Shown: positions 1 through 10,022 of the stretch, in pieces
Numbering within the stretch: position 1 is the stretch's first letter
Layout of the letters: every line of letters starts with the position of its first letter
Source of the DNA: VXNE01 sp963668365
GTDB taxonomy: Bacteria; Pseudomonadota; Gammaproteobacteria; Pseudomonadales; Azotimanducaceae
Direction of reading: 5' to 3'
Assembly: GCA_963668365.1 (NCBI GenBank)
Contig: OY764266.1
Coordinates: 2,108,001 to 2,172,000, forward strand
DNA length: 64,000 nt
Program-made: the position numbers and the translations under genes
Notes under the pieces: model-generated
Told to the model about the DNA's origin: nothing
Seen by the model: the letters and a program-made list of their open reading frames with translations, nothing else
Databases searched by the model: none

Positions 1-479
1 CGTCCGCGCGTGGTGGTCAGCAGCAGAAGCAGGCTTTCCGGCGTCGTGATGAGGATTTCCGGCGGCCGGCGCAGCAGGCGCTGGCGTTCTCCCTGGGGCG
101 TGTCGCCGCTGCGCGTCGCGGCGCGCACGCTCGGGAAGGTTTCCCCGCGGGCGTCGAAGACATCGCGAAGCTGCCGCAAGGGGTCGGTGAGATTGCGCTG
201 GATGTCGTTGTTCAGGGCCTTCAGCGGGGAAACGTAGAGCACGCGCGTCGCTCCGGGCAGCGAGGCGCCGGTGGCGAACGCGTTGAGGGCCCAGAGGAAG
301 GCCGTGAGCGTCTTGCCGCTGCCGGTCGGCGCGGTGATGACCAGGTGTTCGCCCGCCGCGATCCTGGGCCAGCTTTGCGCCTGGACGTCGGTCGGCGCCT
401 CGAACCGGGAGGCGAACCAGGCCGCAACTGTTGGGTGAAAAGCGATATCTAGGGTCGCTGATTGCGAATTCGGCGGCAT
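1..479 (-). CDS. lhr: Lhr-type DEAD/DEAH-box helicase, N-terminal part (cut by window edge)
   Basis: The leftward frame opens with ATG at 479 and runs off the window, giving 159 residues. It begins with MPPNSQSATLDIAFHPTVAA, then shows a Q-motif-like segment (PTDVQAQSWP), Walker A (APTGSGKT, about residues 50-57), motif Ia (YVSPLKALNNDI) and a TTPESL block. This order and spacing is typical of Lhr, a large superfamily 2 helicase that unwinds DNA or DNA/RNA hybrids in repair and usually carries a winged-helix and an Lhr-specific C-terminal region, both outside the window. It lies 49 bp downstream of the defence-like operon on the same strand, so read-through is possible, but Lhr is also common as a housekeeping gene. 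A GAGGG lies 11 bases upstream of the start. The family call is secure; membership of the defence locus is not. Confidence 0.85.
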   Translation of the reverse strand, partial: MPPNSQSATLDIAFHPTVAAWFASRFEAPTDVQAQSWPRIAAGEHLVITAPTGSGKTLTAFLWALNAFATGASLPGATRVLYVSPLKALNNDIQRNLTDPLRQLRDVFDARGETFPSVRAATRSGDTPQGERQRLLRRPPEILITTPESLLLLLTTTRG

Positions 480-528
480 AGGAGCGTGACCCTCAAACTG
501 GAGTCAGCAGAAGGCCCTGGTCGAGGAT

Positions 529-3198
529 TTACCATGGGCGACTCAAGATCGATCGTTTCTCCTTGTCATCGAGCACATGCGCGCAGGACTCCCAATCAAC
601 TGGTTGTACTTCGCGGTACCGCAAATCGAACGGATGTCTCTGCGGCACCATGTCTATCGTTCGTTTTGCTTCCTCCTGCTTGCCCAGCGCCACTTGAATC
701 CAGACGTCTTCCAATGTGTCGGGTAATTGGCCGAAGAGTCGAGAGATGTTCTCAAGACGCTTGGAAAGCAGTTCGTGAACGCGATCCTCCACGGACCCCG
801 CATATCGCATGTTGTAGATATCCACTTCTGACCGAACCTGACCGATACGCTGAATCCGCCCCTTGCGCTGTTCCAGTCGCGAAGGGCTCCACGGTAGGTC
901 CAAGTTGATGAGAGTCCCGAGCCGTTGCAGGTTCAGCCCCTCCGATGCGGCGTCGGTGCCAAGCAGCAGATGCACTTCACCCCTGCGAACGGCGTCCTTC
1001 AACGCATCTCTTGGCAGGGATCCGAATTCGCCTTGATGCATGATGCCGGAGCGATCGGCACCGGCGTAGATGCCGATATGTTCTTCCTTGATCTCGTCCG
1101 CGAGTTGATTGGCGAGCCACCATATCGAGTCAAGATACTGGCTGAACACGATGCACCCTCTCTCAAGCCAACCGTCGTTGAGGAGCAGGCGCCGAACGAC
1201 GGCGTACTTCGGATCCCGCTCCAGATTCGACTCCATTGCTCGACCGACACGCAGCAGAGCATCGCGCTCCTGGGTCGTCAGCGTGCGTAGCTGATCGGTC
1301 GGCTCTTCGTCGTCATTGGCGACTTCCGTCCATCCATCGAGGATTCTTTCGACGGTCAAACGCGCCGCTTCCATGGTGCTCCCCATCCTGCGAAGCAGCA
1401 TCGTGCGGAAGAACCCCGTGTTGGCGCGTAGAGCTAGAAGTTCGCAGAACGTCTCGGCGTCGTGGTAGGCGTCCTCGAGGAACGGTGGCAGCCTGATGGC
1501 GTCAGCTTTAGATTCGCCGTGCAACCGAACACGGACGGGGTGGAGAAGTGGTGCACCGGTTGCGGGATCAATGGTGCTTTCCAAGTGATCCCGAGTCCGC
1601 CGGACGATAGCCCGAATGTAGGGATTGTGCTGTTCGACGAACCGGGGAAAACCGTTCTCGATCCGTTGCTTGTCGGGCGCGCGCAGCGTGTCGACAGTGT
1701 GACCCGCAGCGTAGGCATGGTCGTCGGACAGCGAAAGGGAACGGCGCAAAATCTCGAAATCCGACCCCTCAGATGCCGGAGGAAGCGGATTACGCACCCA
1801 ATCCCAGCGCTCATGGAAGCCGGTGGGTGAAGACGTCGTCCCGAGCAACAGGTCGAGGGATCGTCTGGCATTGCGCCAATGACTGCCCGGCGAGCCAAGC
1901 ACTGCGTCGGACCCTCGTGCCAGCACGTCAAGCAAGTCGTGGGCTTCGATTGGATGCAGTTGTACAGGTGTCGCGGTGGCGAGCAAGAGGCTCTTGGTGC
2001 GCGACGCGATCCTTCGCATGAACGCCAAGAGATTGTTCGGCTTGCCAAGTCCGTACGTTCGGATGTTGCGTCGCCGCGCACGATGCGCCTCGTCGAGGAT
2101 CACGCACTCGAACTGCATGTTTGCCAGATACTCGGCAGCGCCCGCCCGTCGTGCAATCAGCCCGGTGGAGACGATTCCCACGCGGCGCGGACAGCGTCGA
2201 ATGGCGTCATCGCTGTTCATCGGATGTGCGATGCCGCGTTCGTCAACCCATTGGCGACCGTCCCAGATCGCCGATGGCAGCTCAAGTAGCGTGTCGAGTT
2301 CATCCTGCCATTGCCCAAGCAGCGATTTCGGCGCAAGAACAAGGACCGGGAGGTCACCGACCAGCGCCATGAGCTGCGCGGCCATCGCCAACTGTAGCGT
2401 CTTGCCGAGGCCGACCTCATCCGCCAGCACGAACCTTGCGCCGTGGGGTTCCCGATGTGCTTCGAAAGCGAGCTTCACGAAGTGCTTCTGATGCTCCCAA
2501 AGGCCGACTTCCTTGCGGTACACCGGTGCCTCGACCATCGTCGCCGCAGGATCGGGTTCCTGCCGCCACCGCGCAATATCCCGGATCAACTCGCGACGAG
2601 CCAAGCGGTCGAGATCAGTGACGACGAAGTCCGCCAAAGGGACCGCGAACGGCGACGACCAGAGCGCGTCGAACTCTTCCTGAACCCATGCGACGGCCTC
2701 TGCCGAGTCGTCCTCCCAGACGAGTTCATAGTTGAGCCGGAACGCCGACTTTGACTCGTTCGCGCTGCCCAGAAAAGCTGTTTGCCGTCCATCGGCCAGA
2801 GTGACAACGCCAGCCTTGCCATGGATCAATCCAAGTACATCATCCGGCAGCACGCGAATTTCCATCTTTTTCGAGCGGAGTAAGTCGTATAGTCGTTGGA
2901 AACGCGGTTTGGCTTTTTCGTTCAGATCTTCGGGTCGGGATTCGCACCACTCCCGCCGCATGGCGGCTTGAGCCGCTTTAGCTATTTCCACATCGGCTCG
3001 CGATAGACGGGAGTTGCAGATCACCCGAATCCGACCTGCGACGCTTTCCAAGGATTCGCCGGCGACTTCGAGTATCGAAGAGGAGAAATAGCCTGCGATG
3101 CGGTCATAGTTCCTGGCGGCCGCCAGACGGGTGTTGAAGAACCCCGAGTCGAGCGGGTGACGGCGGGAGGAGTGACGACGGACCATTTGCCGCGACAA
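529..3198 (-). CDS. PLD-like nuclease domain fused to SNF2/DEAH helicase (defence island helicase)
   Basis: The 889-residue protein has two parts. The N-terminal ~160 residues look like a phospholipase D-type domain (HGK at 126-128, then GSANESKSAF at 144-153), as in the PLD domains that precede helicases in restriction-like loci. A SNF2-type helicase follows: Walker A in ADEVGLGKT (259-267), DEAH at 369-372, motif III as ATATP, and the C-terminal lobe ending EQRKGRIQRIGQ with its arginine fingers. It should translocate on double-stranded DNA using ATP. Only one HxK motif is seen, so nuclease activity would need dimerisation or may be absent. It is the last gene of the leftward operon. The TTG at 3198 follows the previous stop directly and has a GAGGCGG upstream; ATG at 3186 is an alternative start. 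Confidence 0.85.
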   Translation of the reverse strand: MSRQMVRRHSSRRHPLDSGFFNTRLAAARNYDRIAGYFSSSILEVAGESLESVAGRIRVICNSRLSRADVEIAKAAQAAMRREWCESRPEDLNEKAKPRFQRLYDLLRSKKMEIRVLPDDVLGLIHGKAGVVTLADGRQTAFLGSANESKSAFRLNYELVWEDDSAEAVAWVQEEFDALWSSPFAVPLADFVVTDLDRLARRELIRDIARWRQEPDPAATMVEAPVYRKEVGLWEHQKHFVKLAFEAHREPHGARFVLADEVGLGKTLQLAMAAQLMALVGDLPVLVLAPKSLLGQWQDELDTLLELPSAIWDGRQWVDERGIAHPMNSDDAIRRCPRRVGIVSTGLIARRAGAAEYLANMQFECVILDEAHRARRRNIRTYGLGKPNNLLAFMRRIASRTKSLLLATATPVQLHPIEAHDLLDVLARGSDAVLGSPGSHWRNARRSLDLLLGTTSSPTGFHERWDWVRNPLPPASEGSDFEILRRSLSLSDDHAYAAGHTVDTLRAPDKQRIENGFPRFVEQHNPYIRAIVRRTRDHLESTIDPATGAPLLHPVRVRLHGESKADAIRLPPFLEDAYHDAETFCELLALRANTGFFRTMLLRRMGSTMEAARLTVERILDGWTEVANDDEEPTDQLRTLTTQERDALLRVGRAMESNLERDPKYAVVRRLLLNDGWLERGCIVFSQYLDSIWWLANQLADEIKEEHIGIYAGADRSGIMHQGEFGSLPRDALKDAVRRGEVHLLLGTDAASEGLNLQRLGTLINLDLPWSPSRLEQRKGRIQRIGQVRSEVDIYNMRYAGSVEDRVHELLSKRLENISRLFGQLPDTLEDVWIQVALGKQEEAKRTIDMVPQRHPFDLRYREVQPVDWESCAHVLDDKEKRSILSRPW

Positions 3199-3861
3199 TC
3201 AGAAAGCCGCCTCGAACCCGAGGAAAGCGTGATGTAGGTCTATCGGTTCCTGCGGCATCGGCCTTGCGTGGAGGCTGCTGCGCGCCCAATCCAAGGCAGC
3301 GACCGTACAGGGCCGGAGTTGATCGGCGACCCGGCCTCGGCCAGAAAGGTACCCGTTGATCCCGGCAGTCGCGGCGTCGGCATCGCCGGATAGCAGATAG
3401 CCGACCATGAACCCCACGGCGTGCCGGGCCGCGTACTTCCCTTCCTTGAAGCGGTCGATACCGCTCACGACGTAGCGGCGGCAGAGCTCGGCCCTTTCGC
3501 CCGCGACCCGCTTGCACTCGATAATCGCGTGATGGTCATGCTCGTCGTACTCGTCCCACAGATCCCGGAAAAACATGGACAGGTCGGTGCGTCCGTCCGG
3601 GATATCCGTGTCTTGACGAGAACGTGTCTCCGTGCCTGCGCGGACTGCGAGCTGTCTCGGCACGTGTCGATCCGCGACAGATCGCATGCCGTCGCGAAGC
3701 CGTTCGGTGAGGGGAACCTCCAACATGGAGGGATCGATCAATCCCTGATCGAGCGCGACAGTCCAACCGTCCATCAGGATCCGAAAGATCGTGGCGCACT
3801 GGTCGCCGCGTATTGCTACGAACGACATCCTGGTGCTGTCGAGGTTGCGGTCGATCGTCAT
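3199..3861 (-). CDS. Small PD-(D/E)XK-like nuclease embedded in the defence operon
   Basis: With ATG at 3861, which overlaps the stop of the upstream methylase as ATGA, the product has 220 residues. I do not recognise a named family. Residues 88-117 carry IPDGRTDLSMFF followed by HAIIECKRV, which fits a PD-(D/E)XK core: D89 or D93, then E115-x-K117 at the end of a hydrophobic strand. A Q or R residue often follows in such folds; here helical sequence with RYVVSGIDRFKEGKYA comes after. The protein lies between a large adenine methylase and the helicase, which is where a restriction nuclease would be expected. A longer frame from 3930 exists but lies inside the methylase and lacks a ribosome-binding site. 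Nuclease function is inferred from one motif and context. Confidence 0.65.
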   Translation of the reverse strand: MTIDRNLDSTRMSFVAIRGDQCATIFRILMDGWTVALDQGLIDPSMLEVPLTERLRDGMRSVADRHVPRQLAVRAGTETRSRQDTDIPDGRTDLSMFFRDLWDEYDEHDHHAIIECKRVAGERAELCRRYVVSGIDRFKEGKYAARHAVGFMVGYLLSGDADAATAGINGYLSGRGRVADQLRPCTVAALDWARSSLHARPMPQEPIDLHHAFLGFEAAF

Positions 3862-6776
3862 CCCGCGATGGCCCTGAAACTCTCCCTCAACACTTCCCGA
3901 GCGTCGCCTAGTGCAGCGGATGCGAGCCAATGTCGGCGACCGGCAGGCCTGATGTAAACGACCTCGTTGTCGTTACCCAACCGAAGCTCTCCGTGGGCTG
4001 CGAGTTCCTCCATGACCGAAACCCCAAGGCGCGCGCCGATGCCGGCCAGCTCATCCGTCAAGGTGCCGTTGGGTTCGACAGACACGACACGGGACGGCGG
4101 CGGATGTTGCTCGACCACGAACCGGACGATGCGAAGGGGTGCCGAGCGGGGCAGATCCATGATCTCCCCCCGCAGCCGACGTTTGTTGGCCGCTTGGAAC
4201 CACGGGTCCGCAACCGAGACAAAGGCGCGCGCGTAAGATTCCAGTTCCGGCTTCCCAACGGGCTTGACCGACGCTAGTCTCCCAGCTTCCCATTGCCAGC
4301 TTGCGCGGAAGAGCCCGTCTCGAACTACAAGTCGCTCGGGGGCATCGAGTTGGTAGATATCGAAGATCGCCTCGTCGAGTTCCCGCCAGCCTTCGCCGGT
4401 AGGTTCGGATCGCTCGAAGCCCGTTGCCAACGCCAGCACCCGTTGCCCGGCGGGCGATGCAACAACCTCGGCTAGGTCGGGCACGGGGAGCGACTTGATG
4501 TCACCCAAGACGATCCGCCGCTTCCACAGACCGAACTCCGAGGATGCCATCATGAAGTACCAAGTAGCGAAGGCTGACATGAGGATGGCAACTACAAGAT
4601 CGGCGAGGTCGGTTTGGCTGTCGGCGAAAGACGCACCGTCGAGTGCGTCGGTGTATACCACGTCGTGTCTTGCGACAGCCGCGTGCATGCGAGGACCGCT
4701 GCCGAGGGAAGGCACCATGAACTCCTCGATCAGCAATACCGGAGCTTTATAGATCGCGGCGTCTCTCGGTCGAGCCGCCGTGTGCTCCCCCCACTTGCGG
4801 GACGACGGCAAGACCGCGAAGGGCCGGAGGCTACCCCGTTCGATAAGCGGCATTCCGATCAAGTGCGTTGCGTCCCCACCCGACCCCCGCTTGAGTCCTT
4901 CCGAGAACCGAACGCCGAGCGCCTCCAGACTTTCGGCGAGTGGTGAGACGGGGGTCGGCGGATCGTCAAGCAAGAGGCGATCATGCGATTTGCCGTAAAA
5001 CGTCGCCTTCAGCAGTTCCGGATGGCGACGCCAGGTTGCCAAGCGCAGCGATGTGACGTTACTTGGCATGATTTCGATGGCGTGACTCCTGCCGGCTGGC
5101 GACCACTCCGTTTGGACGAGTTCCATTTGATCGGCATTTTGACTCCTGAACCGAGCCAACAGGACCATCGCCGGCATGCTGGCTTGGCGAAAGAGCCAGG
5201 ACGAAAGATCCGATAGATTCGCCAGCGTGACTGGCGACAGTTCCTCGACCAATGCCTGCACGGTGGCCAACCGCATCTTTTGGCGGGAAAAGAACGCAGT
5301 GGCGCTCAGTACCATCCCAAATCTCGTTTCGTCGTGGGCGAAGGCCGTGGCCCGGGACAGGTACCGCAGGCTGGTTGCGCCCTTGAACGGCGGCATGCCG
5401 GCCTGCTGGTGACTATCGTCCCTTCCCCAAGGCGGGTTGCCGACGATCAGATCGAACGACCTCAGTCCGCGCTTGGTCGTAAGCCTTTCCCCGCCTGCGG
5501 CAGTCGTCTCCGCGTCGAAGGCATTGCCCACGAGCAGCGTGTTGCCCCGCAGTTCCCTGAATCGGAGCGAACGCGTTGAACCCGGGTCCGGGTCCAGTTC
5601 CAAGGCGGCTAGAACTAGGCTGAACGCGGCCACTTGAACAGCGGGCTCGCTGATGTCGACGCCGAAGATCTGGCGGTAGAGCGTTTCGCGGATCATGGCG
5701 CGGCTCAACGGGACGCGTTGCGCCTTCAGCCGAACGAGCCTTCGAAGCGCCTCGACCAGAAAGATGCCGGAGCCGCACGTCAAGTCCAGAACGGTCTCAT
5801 TCCCGGTGAGACCCTGCATCACTTCGTCCAGCACCAGCGAAACCACGGCGGGTGGTGTGTAGTGCACGCCCGTGCTGCTCGTCCTCGGGTCTCCGGCTGC
5901 CGTTCTCGCGTGGACGAACTGCTCGTAGATGGCGCTGAGCAGCTCGACGGGGATGACGTCGAACCTGTAGGGGAACAGGTCGGGTTGGCCCGTACGCGGA
6001 TCCTCGCCCTCCAGGAAACGCGCGACGCGTTCGAGATGGGCTGCGCCGGGGATATCGGTGGACGACGGAAACATGTCGCCGTTGAACCTGTCCCGGAACC
6101 AGCCAAAGAGCCTTCGGGCGGTATCCTGATCGCGCAGCACATCCTCAAGACGACTCTTGCCGTATCGCCGGAGGAGTTGCTGTTCGGTCACGATCTTCCG
6201 GTCCACGAGGAACCTCGCGAACACGGATCGGCCAATCAGGCCTTGAGCTTGGATCACAGGCAAGCCATCGCTAACCAAGTCGGCTTGCAGGACACCAAGA
6301 TGGTCCAGCAGTCGCCGATCAACCGCGTTCTGTCGGTTGACGCGTGTCTCGTCGCGCCAGAATTGGCCGGTCTCCATTACCAAGCGCCCTGCGAATCCGT
6401 CGAGCTTAGGTAGCTGGCTATGGTTGTAGGTGTTGAGTTTGGGCACTCTGCCTGCGCGCCTCGGGACGGCGAATCCGTTATAGACATCGACCTGATCGGG
6501 ACAGACAACCCACAGCAACGGCGACGCGCCTTCGTTCCACACCTCTTGCTGCCAACTGGCGACTTGGGGATCTTCGGGGCCGTCGGGGGCGAATTTGAAG
6601 TAAACGGTTACACCGTCGGTCCGGTTGCGCCAGCGGACGTCCGGGCGGAACGACAGGGGACGACGGCCGGTTGCGTGCTCCTCACCGATTACGACACTCG
6701 GTGCTGCGGGCCTGCCGTCCGACAAATAGCCCGTCGCTTCGAGCACCCGCTGCAGGGGCGCGGCAAGCTCAGACAT
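3858..6776 (-). CDS. Large N6-adenine DNA methyltransferase (type IIG/Eco57I-like)
   Basis: The 972-residue protein starts at ATG 6776, seven bases after a GGAG, and overlaps the DUF1156 gene by 8 bp. The methylase core sits mid-protein: YTPPAVV (306-312), SAM-binding motif I DLTCGSGIFL (331-340), FGVDISEPAV, and catalytic motif IV NPPW at 447-450. This is a gamma-type N6-adenine methylase of the Eco57I/type IIG group. The N-terminal ~300 residues hold a segment (FRPDVRWR then VTVYFKF, 43-62) that could be a degenerate nuclease-like fold but lacks a clear E-x-K. The C-terminal ~400 residues probably recognise target DNA. A second methylase beside DUF1156 is unusual, and the adjoining small PD-(D/E)XK gene may be its restriction partner. 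Confidence 0.85.
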   Translation of the reverse strand: MSELAAPLQRVLEATGYLSDGRPAAPSVVIGEEHATGRRPLSFRPDVRWRNRTDGVTVYFKFAPDGPEDPQVASWQQEVWNEGASPLLWVVCPDQVDVYNGFAVPRRAGRVPKLNTYNHSQLPKLDGFAGRLVMETGQFWRDETRVNRQNAVDRRLLDHLGVLQADLVSDGLPVIQAQGLIGRSVFARFLVDRKIVTEQQLLRRYGKSRLEDVLRDQDTARRLFGWFRDRFNGDMFPSSTDIPGAAHLERVARFLEGEDPRTGQPDLFPYRFDVIPVELLSAIYEQFVHARTAAGDPRTSSTGVHYTPPAVVSLVLDEVMQGLTGNETVLDLTCGSGIFLVEALRRLVRLKAQRVPLSRAMIRETLYRQIFGVDISEPAVQVAAFSLVLAALELDPDPGSTRSLRFRELRGNTLLVGNAFDAETTAAGGERLTTKRGLRSFDLIVGNPPWGRDDSHQQAGMPPFKGATSLRYLSRATAFAHDETRFGMVLSATAFFSRQKMRLATVQALVEELSPVTLANLSDLSSWLFRQASMPAMVLLARFRSQNADQMELVQTEWSPAGRSHAIEIMPSNVTSLRLATWRRHPELLKATFYGKSHDRLLLDDPPTPVSPLAESLEALGVRFSEGLKRGSGGDATHLIGMPLIERGSLRPFAVLPSSRKWGEHTAARPRDAAIYKAPVLLIEEFMVPSLGSGPRMHAAVARHDVVYTDALDGASFADSQTDLADLVVAILMSAFATWYFMMASSEFGLWKRRIVLGDIKSLPVPDLAEVVASPAGQRVLALATGFERSEPTGEGWRELDEAIFDIYQLDAPERLVVRDGLFRASWQWEAGRLASVKPVGKPELESYARAFVSVADPWFQAANKRRLRGEIMDLPRSAPLRIVRFVVEQHPPPSRVVSVEPNGTLTDELAGIGARLGVSVMEELAAHGELRLGNDNEVVYIRPAGRRHWLASAALGDAREVLRESFRAIAG

Positions 6777-9700
6777 GGTCGTTCTCCACGGCACCGGCGA
6801 CCACGCGGGCGGCGACCACGTCTTCGCGCCAGTGGTCGATCTCGATGGCGGCGAGATAGCGCAGTACGCCGATCAACGCCTCGCGCTGCGACCAATAGCC
6901 GGGGAGCTCCGTTCGTAGCCAGGTGAGGGCACCGCTGGTGTTGTCGTCCTCCACGGTCCGCCAAACGGCGTACAGGGCGTGGCGGACGAGGGTGCTGCCG
7001 AAAGGCGTCTCGCGAAGGTCCCGGTGCTGGAATTCCGATGCGGTCTTGAGCCGCGTCTCGTTGGCCTTTCCCGTCCGGAGCAGGAAGCGATAGTCGCGTA
7101 CGCCGAAGCCGCGCGCGAACTCCTGGTAGACGCCCGCGCGGTAGTCGCCGTGGCTCTCGACTTCGAGACCCTTCACGTAGAGCTTCTCCTCGGGGGCGAG
7201 CCGTCGCCAGAGATGAGCGGGTAGACCGATGGGGATCAGGACGTTGCTGGCGGTTCGCACTGCGTCTTCGATGATCGCTTCGATGGGATTGTCGTCGCCC
7301 GTACGCCGCTCCTGCTCAAGTTGGCGGCGGATGTCGATGTCCTCGATGGCTGCGTACTTCGTGAGCACCCGCAACGCGGCGGCGTAGGCGGCAAGCTGGT
7401 AGTCGGCATCGGAGAAATTCGGGGCTTCCTCGTCGTCGAGCCGTAGCATTGAGTCGAGCTGCCGTTCCACCTCCGCTTCGATTTCGGGAACCACCTCGTC
7501 GGAGAACGCCGTCTCTCGGGAAGTCTGCTTGCGGAGCACCATTAGAACCGTGCCCTGGACGTAGTTGCCTTGCTTGACGCCGAATGGCGTTTCCGTCCCG
7601 ATGGTCCATGCCGTGACGACCCGCAGGCCCGACGCCCAGAGGATAAGGGTCAAGTCGGCCCAGATCGAAGCGTTCTGGTGCGTGAACATTACGACTTGAA
7701 TGCCGTTGTCGGGCATTCGGGTCGCGAGATTGCGATAGCCTTCCACCATGCTGCGCCGGAAGTCGGCGCTGGCGCCCCGAACAGCCAAGGCGCGCTTGCT
7801 GTCGGCGTACCAGGCCGGGAATATTCTTGGCAATCCCTTTTCGTACCAGGCGAGGAAGAACTCCGACAACTCGTGGTAATTGATGGCATCCGCATAGGGC
7901 GGATCGGTGATCCACAGCTCGACTGATCGGTCGATGGACCGGACATCGTCTGGCTCCACCGCCGAGCCACCGCTCACTCGTACATCTCGGAACACCAAGA
8001 ACCAAGAGTCCGCCAGTGCGGTTATGCCACGACAGCCGAAATTGGCTAGCGTGTTGAGCGCTTGGTTGCTGAAGGTCTGAACGACCTTCTCGTGCGCCCC
8101 GTCCGTCCACCATCGCGACAGCCTGCTGTTCCAATCCGCGACCCGGCCGATGCCAAGCAGGCAGGCGACCTTCTCCGGTACGGCGAATGCTGGGGATGCC
8201 GAGACCTCCGCGAATTGGCCGATCATCAGGAGTTGGCGCGGCGTGAACAGATGATGCCAATGTGTCCAGCCACGCTCACGGGTTAACCGTGCGGTTTCGT
8301 TTCCCGCGACAATCCTCCGGCTTGGAACGTGCCCTTGATCCTGCCAATCAGCGAACCGCTCTTGGAGCAAAGCTAATGCATGGGCTTCTCGCTGACGGTC
8401 GGATTCGCCGACGGATCGATAGAGCATTCCCGGCACCGAGTCTGCCAACGCCTTTACGCACCGCGCCCGGGCGTCGACTACATTTCGCGCCAGCTTCACT
8501 CGTTGCGCGGCTGCGGTCAGTTCCCGCTTCAGTGAGCCAGCTTCCTTCGCTGTATCCAATCGGCGTCGCGCTACTTCGAGCGCGTGGTCCTCGGCGATCC
8601 AGTCGCGCCGCCGAAGCTGCCCGGCTTCGCGTCGCTTGCTCGGTTCGAGCAACGTCACCAAGCCAGTGATCGCCTGATCGAGATCGACCCAGTCGGGGAC
8701 CGGGGCCGCGTCGCCGCGCTGTTCCGACCACAGCAACGCGTCGAGCGACGGCGGTCGCCAGCGGACGCAATACAGCCGTTCTTGGAACACGTCGCCCTTG
8801 CGCGGTATCAGATCATCGTTCTCCCACAGCCGCAATCCGTAGCCGCGACCATCCCGTCCCTGCTGATCTCCCCGAATGGATCTCATCGATGTGGACGCGC
8901 TGCAGTGCGGACACTCCAACCGCGATTGCCTGACCGTCCCTGCCCGGGCCGCTGCCCGGACGCTTTGATCGACCCCGGAGCGGATATCGATGTCGAAACG
9001 CCGTTCGGCAGGCCGTTCGAGCAGCGTCGCGACGGTTCGCGTCTTTTCGCCGATCACCCAGCTCGGTGCCATCGGCACGCGCCAGCCGCACTCCGGGCAG
9101 GCGGTTTCGGTGCAATAGAGGAAGGCATCGGCCCGCCAGCCGGCATCGTTGTGCTCGATCTGCCACGCGGTCACCTGCCGGTCCACGTCGTCGAACACTG
9201 CCTGCTGTGCCCGCTGTACCCGTTCGGCTGCCTTTTCGCCACCGCCGACAATGTTGAGCGCACCCCAAGTCAGGAGCGCCGCCACCGGATTGAGGTCCGA
9301 TCCGAACGCCTCGCAGCCTATCCGGGCCGCCTCGAATGGCACGCTACCACCCCCGCAGAAGGCGTCGCCGACCCTCGGCATGTGACCGAAACGGTGCTGA
9401 CCCAATTGGCGCACCAGTTCCGACAGGCTGGATGCAGACGTGCCGAGATGTTCGTTGATCGTTCGCCAGGATTCTTCGGAGGGGCCTTCGATCTGTTCCG
9501 GCCGGTCGCAGAACTTAAGCTTGTCGTCGTAGCCCAGGCGGTCGAAGACGAGCATTTGCAAGCGTTGCCTCGCGGGGGTCTTGGTCCCCTTCTTCAGCTT
9601 CGGCCGATTCGGATCGGTGTCGTCGTCGAACCAGACTAGCCGTTCCTTATTCGACAGTTGCCGATATACGTCCTTTAGCGGAATGTTGCGGTTCTTGCGC

Positions 9701-10020
9701 CGCCGCAGGCCGTCGTCGTCCATGGTCAACAAGGCGAGAAACACGTCCCGGTCCTTCTTCGGATCGTCGGACGCTGGCATCAATAACCCGAGAATGAGGG
9801 CCCGTACCATGACGAGCGGCTTGCGGCCCCACCACTTGCCAAGGCCCGTCAATGTCTGGCTGTAGTTGGCTTTGCGTTCCTTGTAGCTCTCCTTCGAGAG
9901 CCTTGATACGGGAAATTGCGTCTCGATGAAGCTCGGGCTGGCGGCTGCGGTGGTTGTGTCGTGCCCGGACGCCTCCACAAGCGTTTCCAACAATGAAAAA
10001 GATGCCGACTCGGGCGACAA
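6769..10020 (-). CDS. DUF1156-family adenine-specific DNA methylase (anti-phage associated)
   Basis: I place the start at TTG 10020, two bases after the DUF3780 stop, with GGGAG seven bases upstream; the open frame reaches 10257, but that part lies inside DUF3780 and is unlike the family. The 1083-residue product opens with the DUF1156 signature GKWWGRKPL (61-69). It carries SAM motif I as DAFCGGGSVPFE (219-230) with SDLNPVAA, two zinc-ribbon-like CxxC pairs (CPECGW, CPHCSA), and catalytic DPPY at 706-709 within DPPYADAINYHELSEFF. It should methylate adenine in host DNA and so mark self. It works with the neighbouring DUF499 and DUF3780 genes; these families recur together in defence islands. 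Confidence 0.9.
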   Translation of the reverse strand: MSPESASFSLLETLVEASGHDTTTAAASPSFIETQFPVSRLSKESYKERKANYSQTLTGLGKWWGRKPLVMVRALILGLLMPASDDPKKDRDVFLALLTMDDDGLRRRKNRNIPLKDVYRQLSNKERLVWFDDDTDPNRPKLKKGTKTPARQRLQMLVFDRLGYDDKLKFCDRPEQIEGPSEESWRTINEHLGTSASSLSELVRQLGQHRFGHMPRVGDAFCGGGSVPFEAARIGCEAFGSDLNPVAALLTWGALNIVGGGEKAAERVQRAQQAVFDDVDRQVTAWQIEHNDAGWRADAFLYCTETACPECGWRVPMAPSWVIGEKTRTVATLLERPAERRFDIDIRSGVDQSVRAAARAGTVRQSRLECPHCSASTSMRSIRGDQQGRDGRGYGLRLWENDDLIPRKGDVFQERLYCVRWRPPSLDALLWSEQRGDAAPVPDWVDLDQAITGLVTLLEPSKRREAGQLRRRDWIAEDHALEVARRRLDTAKEAGSLKRELTAAAQRVKLARNVVDARARCVKALADSVPGMLYRSVGESDRQREAHALALLQERFADWQDQGHVPSRRIVAGNETARLTRERGWTHWHHLFTPRQLLMIGQFAEVSASPAFAVPEKVACLLGIGRVADWNSRLSRWWTDGAHEKVVQTFSNQALNTLANFGCRGITALADSWFLVFRDVRVSGGSAVEPDDVRSIDRSVELWITDPPYADAINYHELSEFFLAWYEKGLPRIFPAWYADSKRALAVRGASADFRRSMVEGYRNLATRMPDNGIQVVMFTHQNASIWADLTLILWASGLRVVTAWTIGTETPFGVKQGNYVQGTVLMVLRKQTSRETAFSDEVVPEIEAEVERQLDSMLRLDDEEAPNFSDADYQLAAYAAALRVLTKYAAIEDIDIRRQLEQERRTGDDNPIEAIIEDAVRTASNVLIPIGLPAHLWRRLAPEEKLYVKGLEVESHGDYRAGVYQEFARGFGVRDYRFLLRTGKANETRLKTASEFQHRDLRETPFGSTLVRHALYAVWRTVEDDNTSGALTWLRTELPGYWSQREALIGVLRYLAAIEIDHWREDVVAARVVAGAVENDHV

Positions 10021-10022
10021 GA

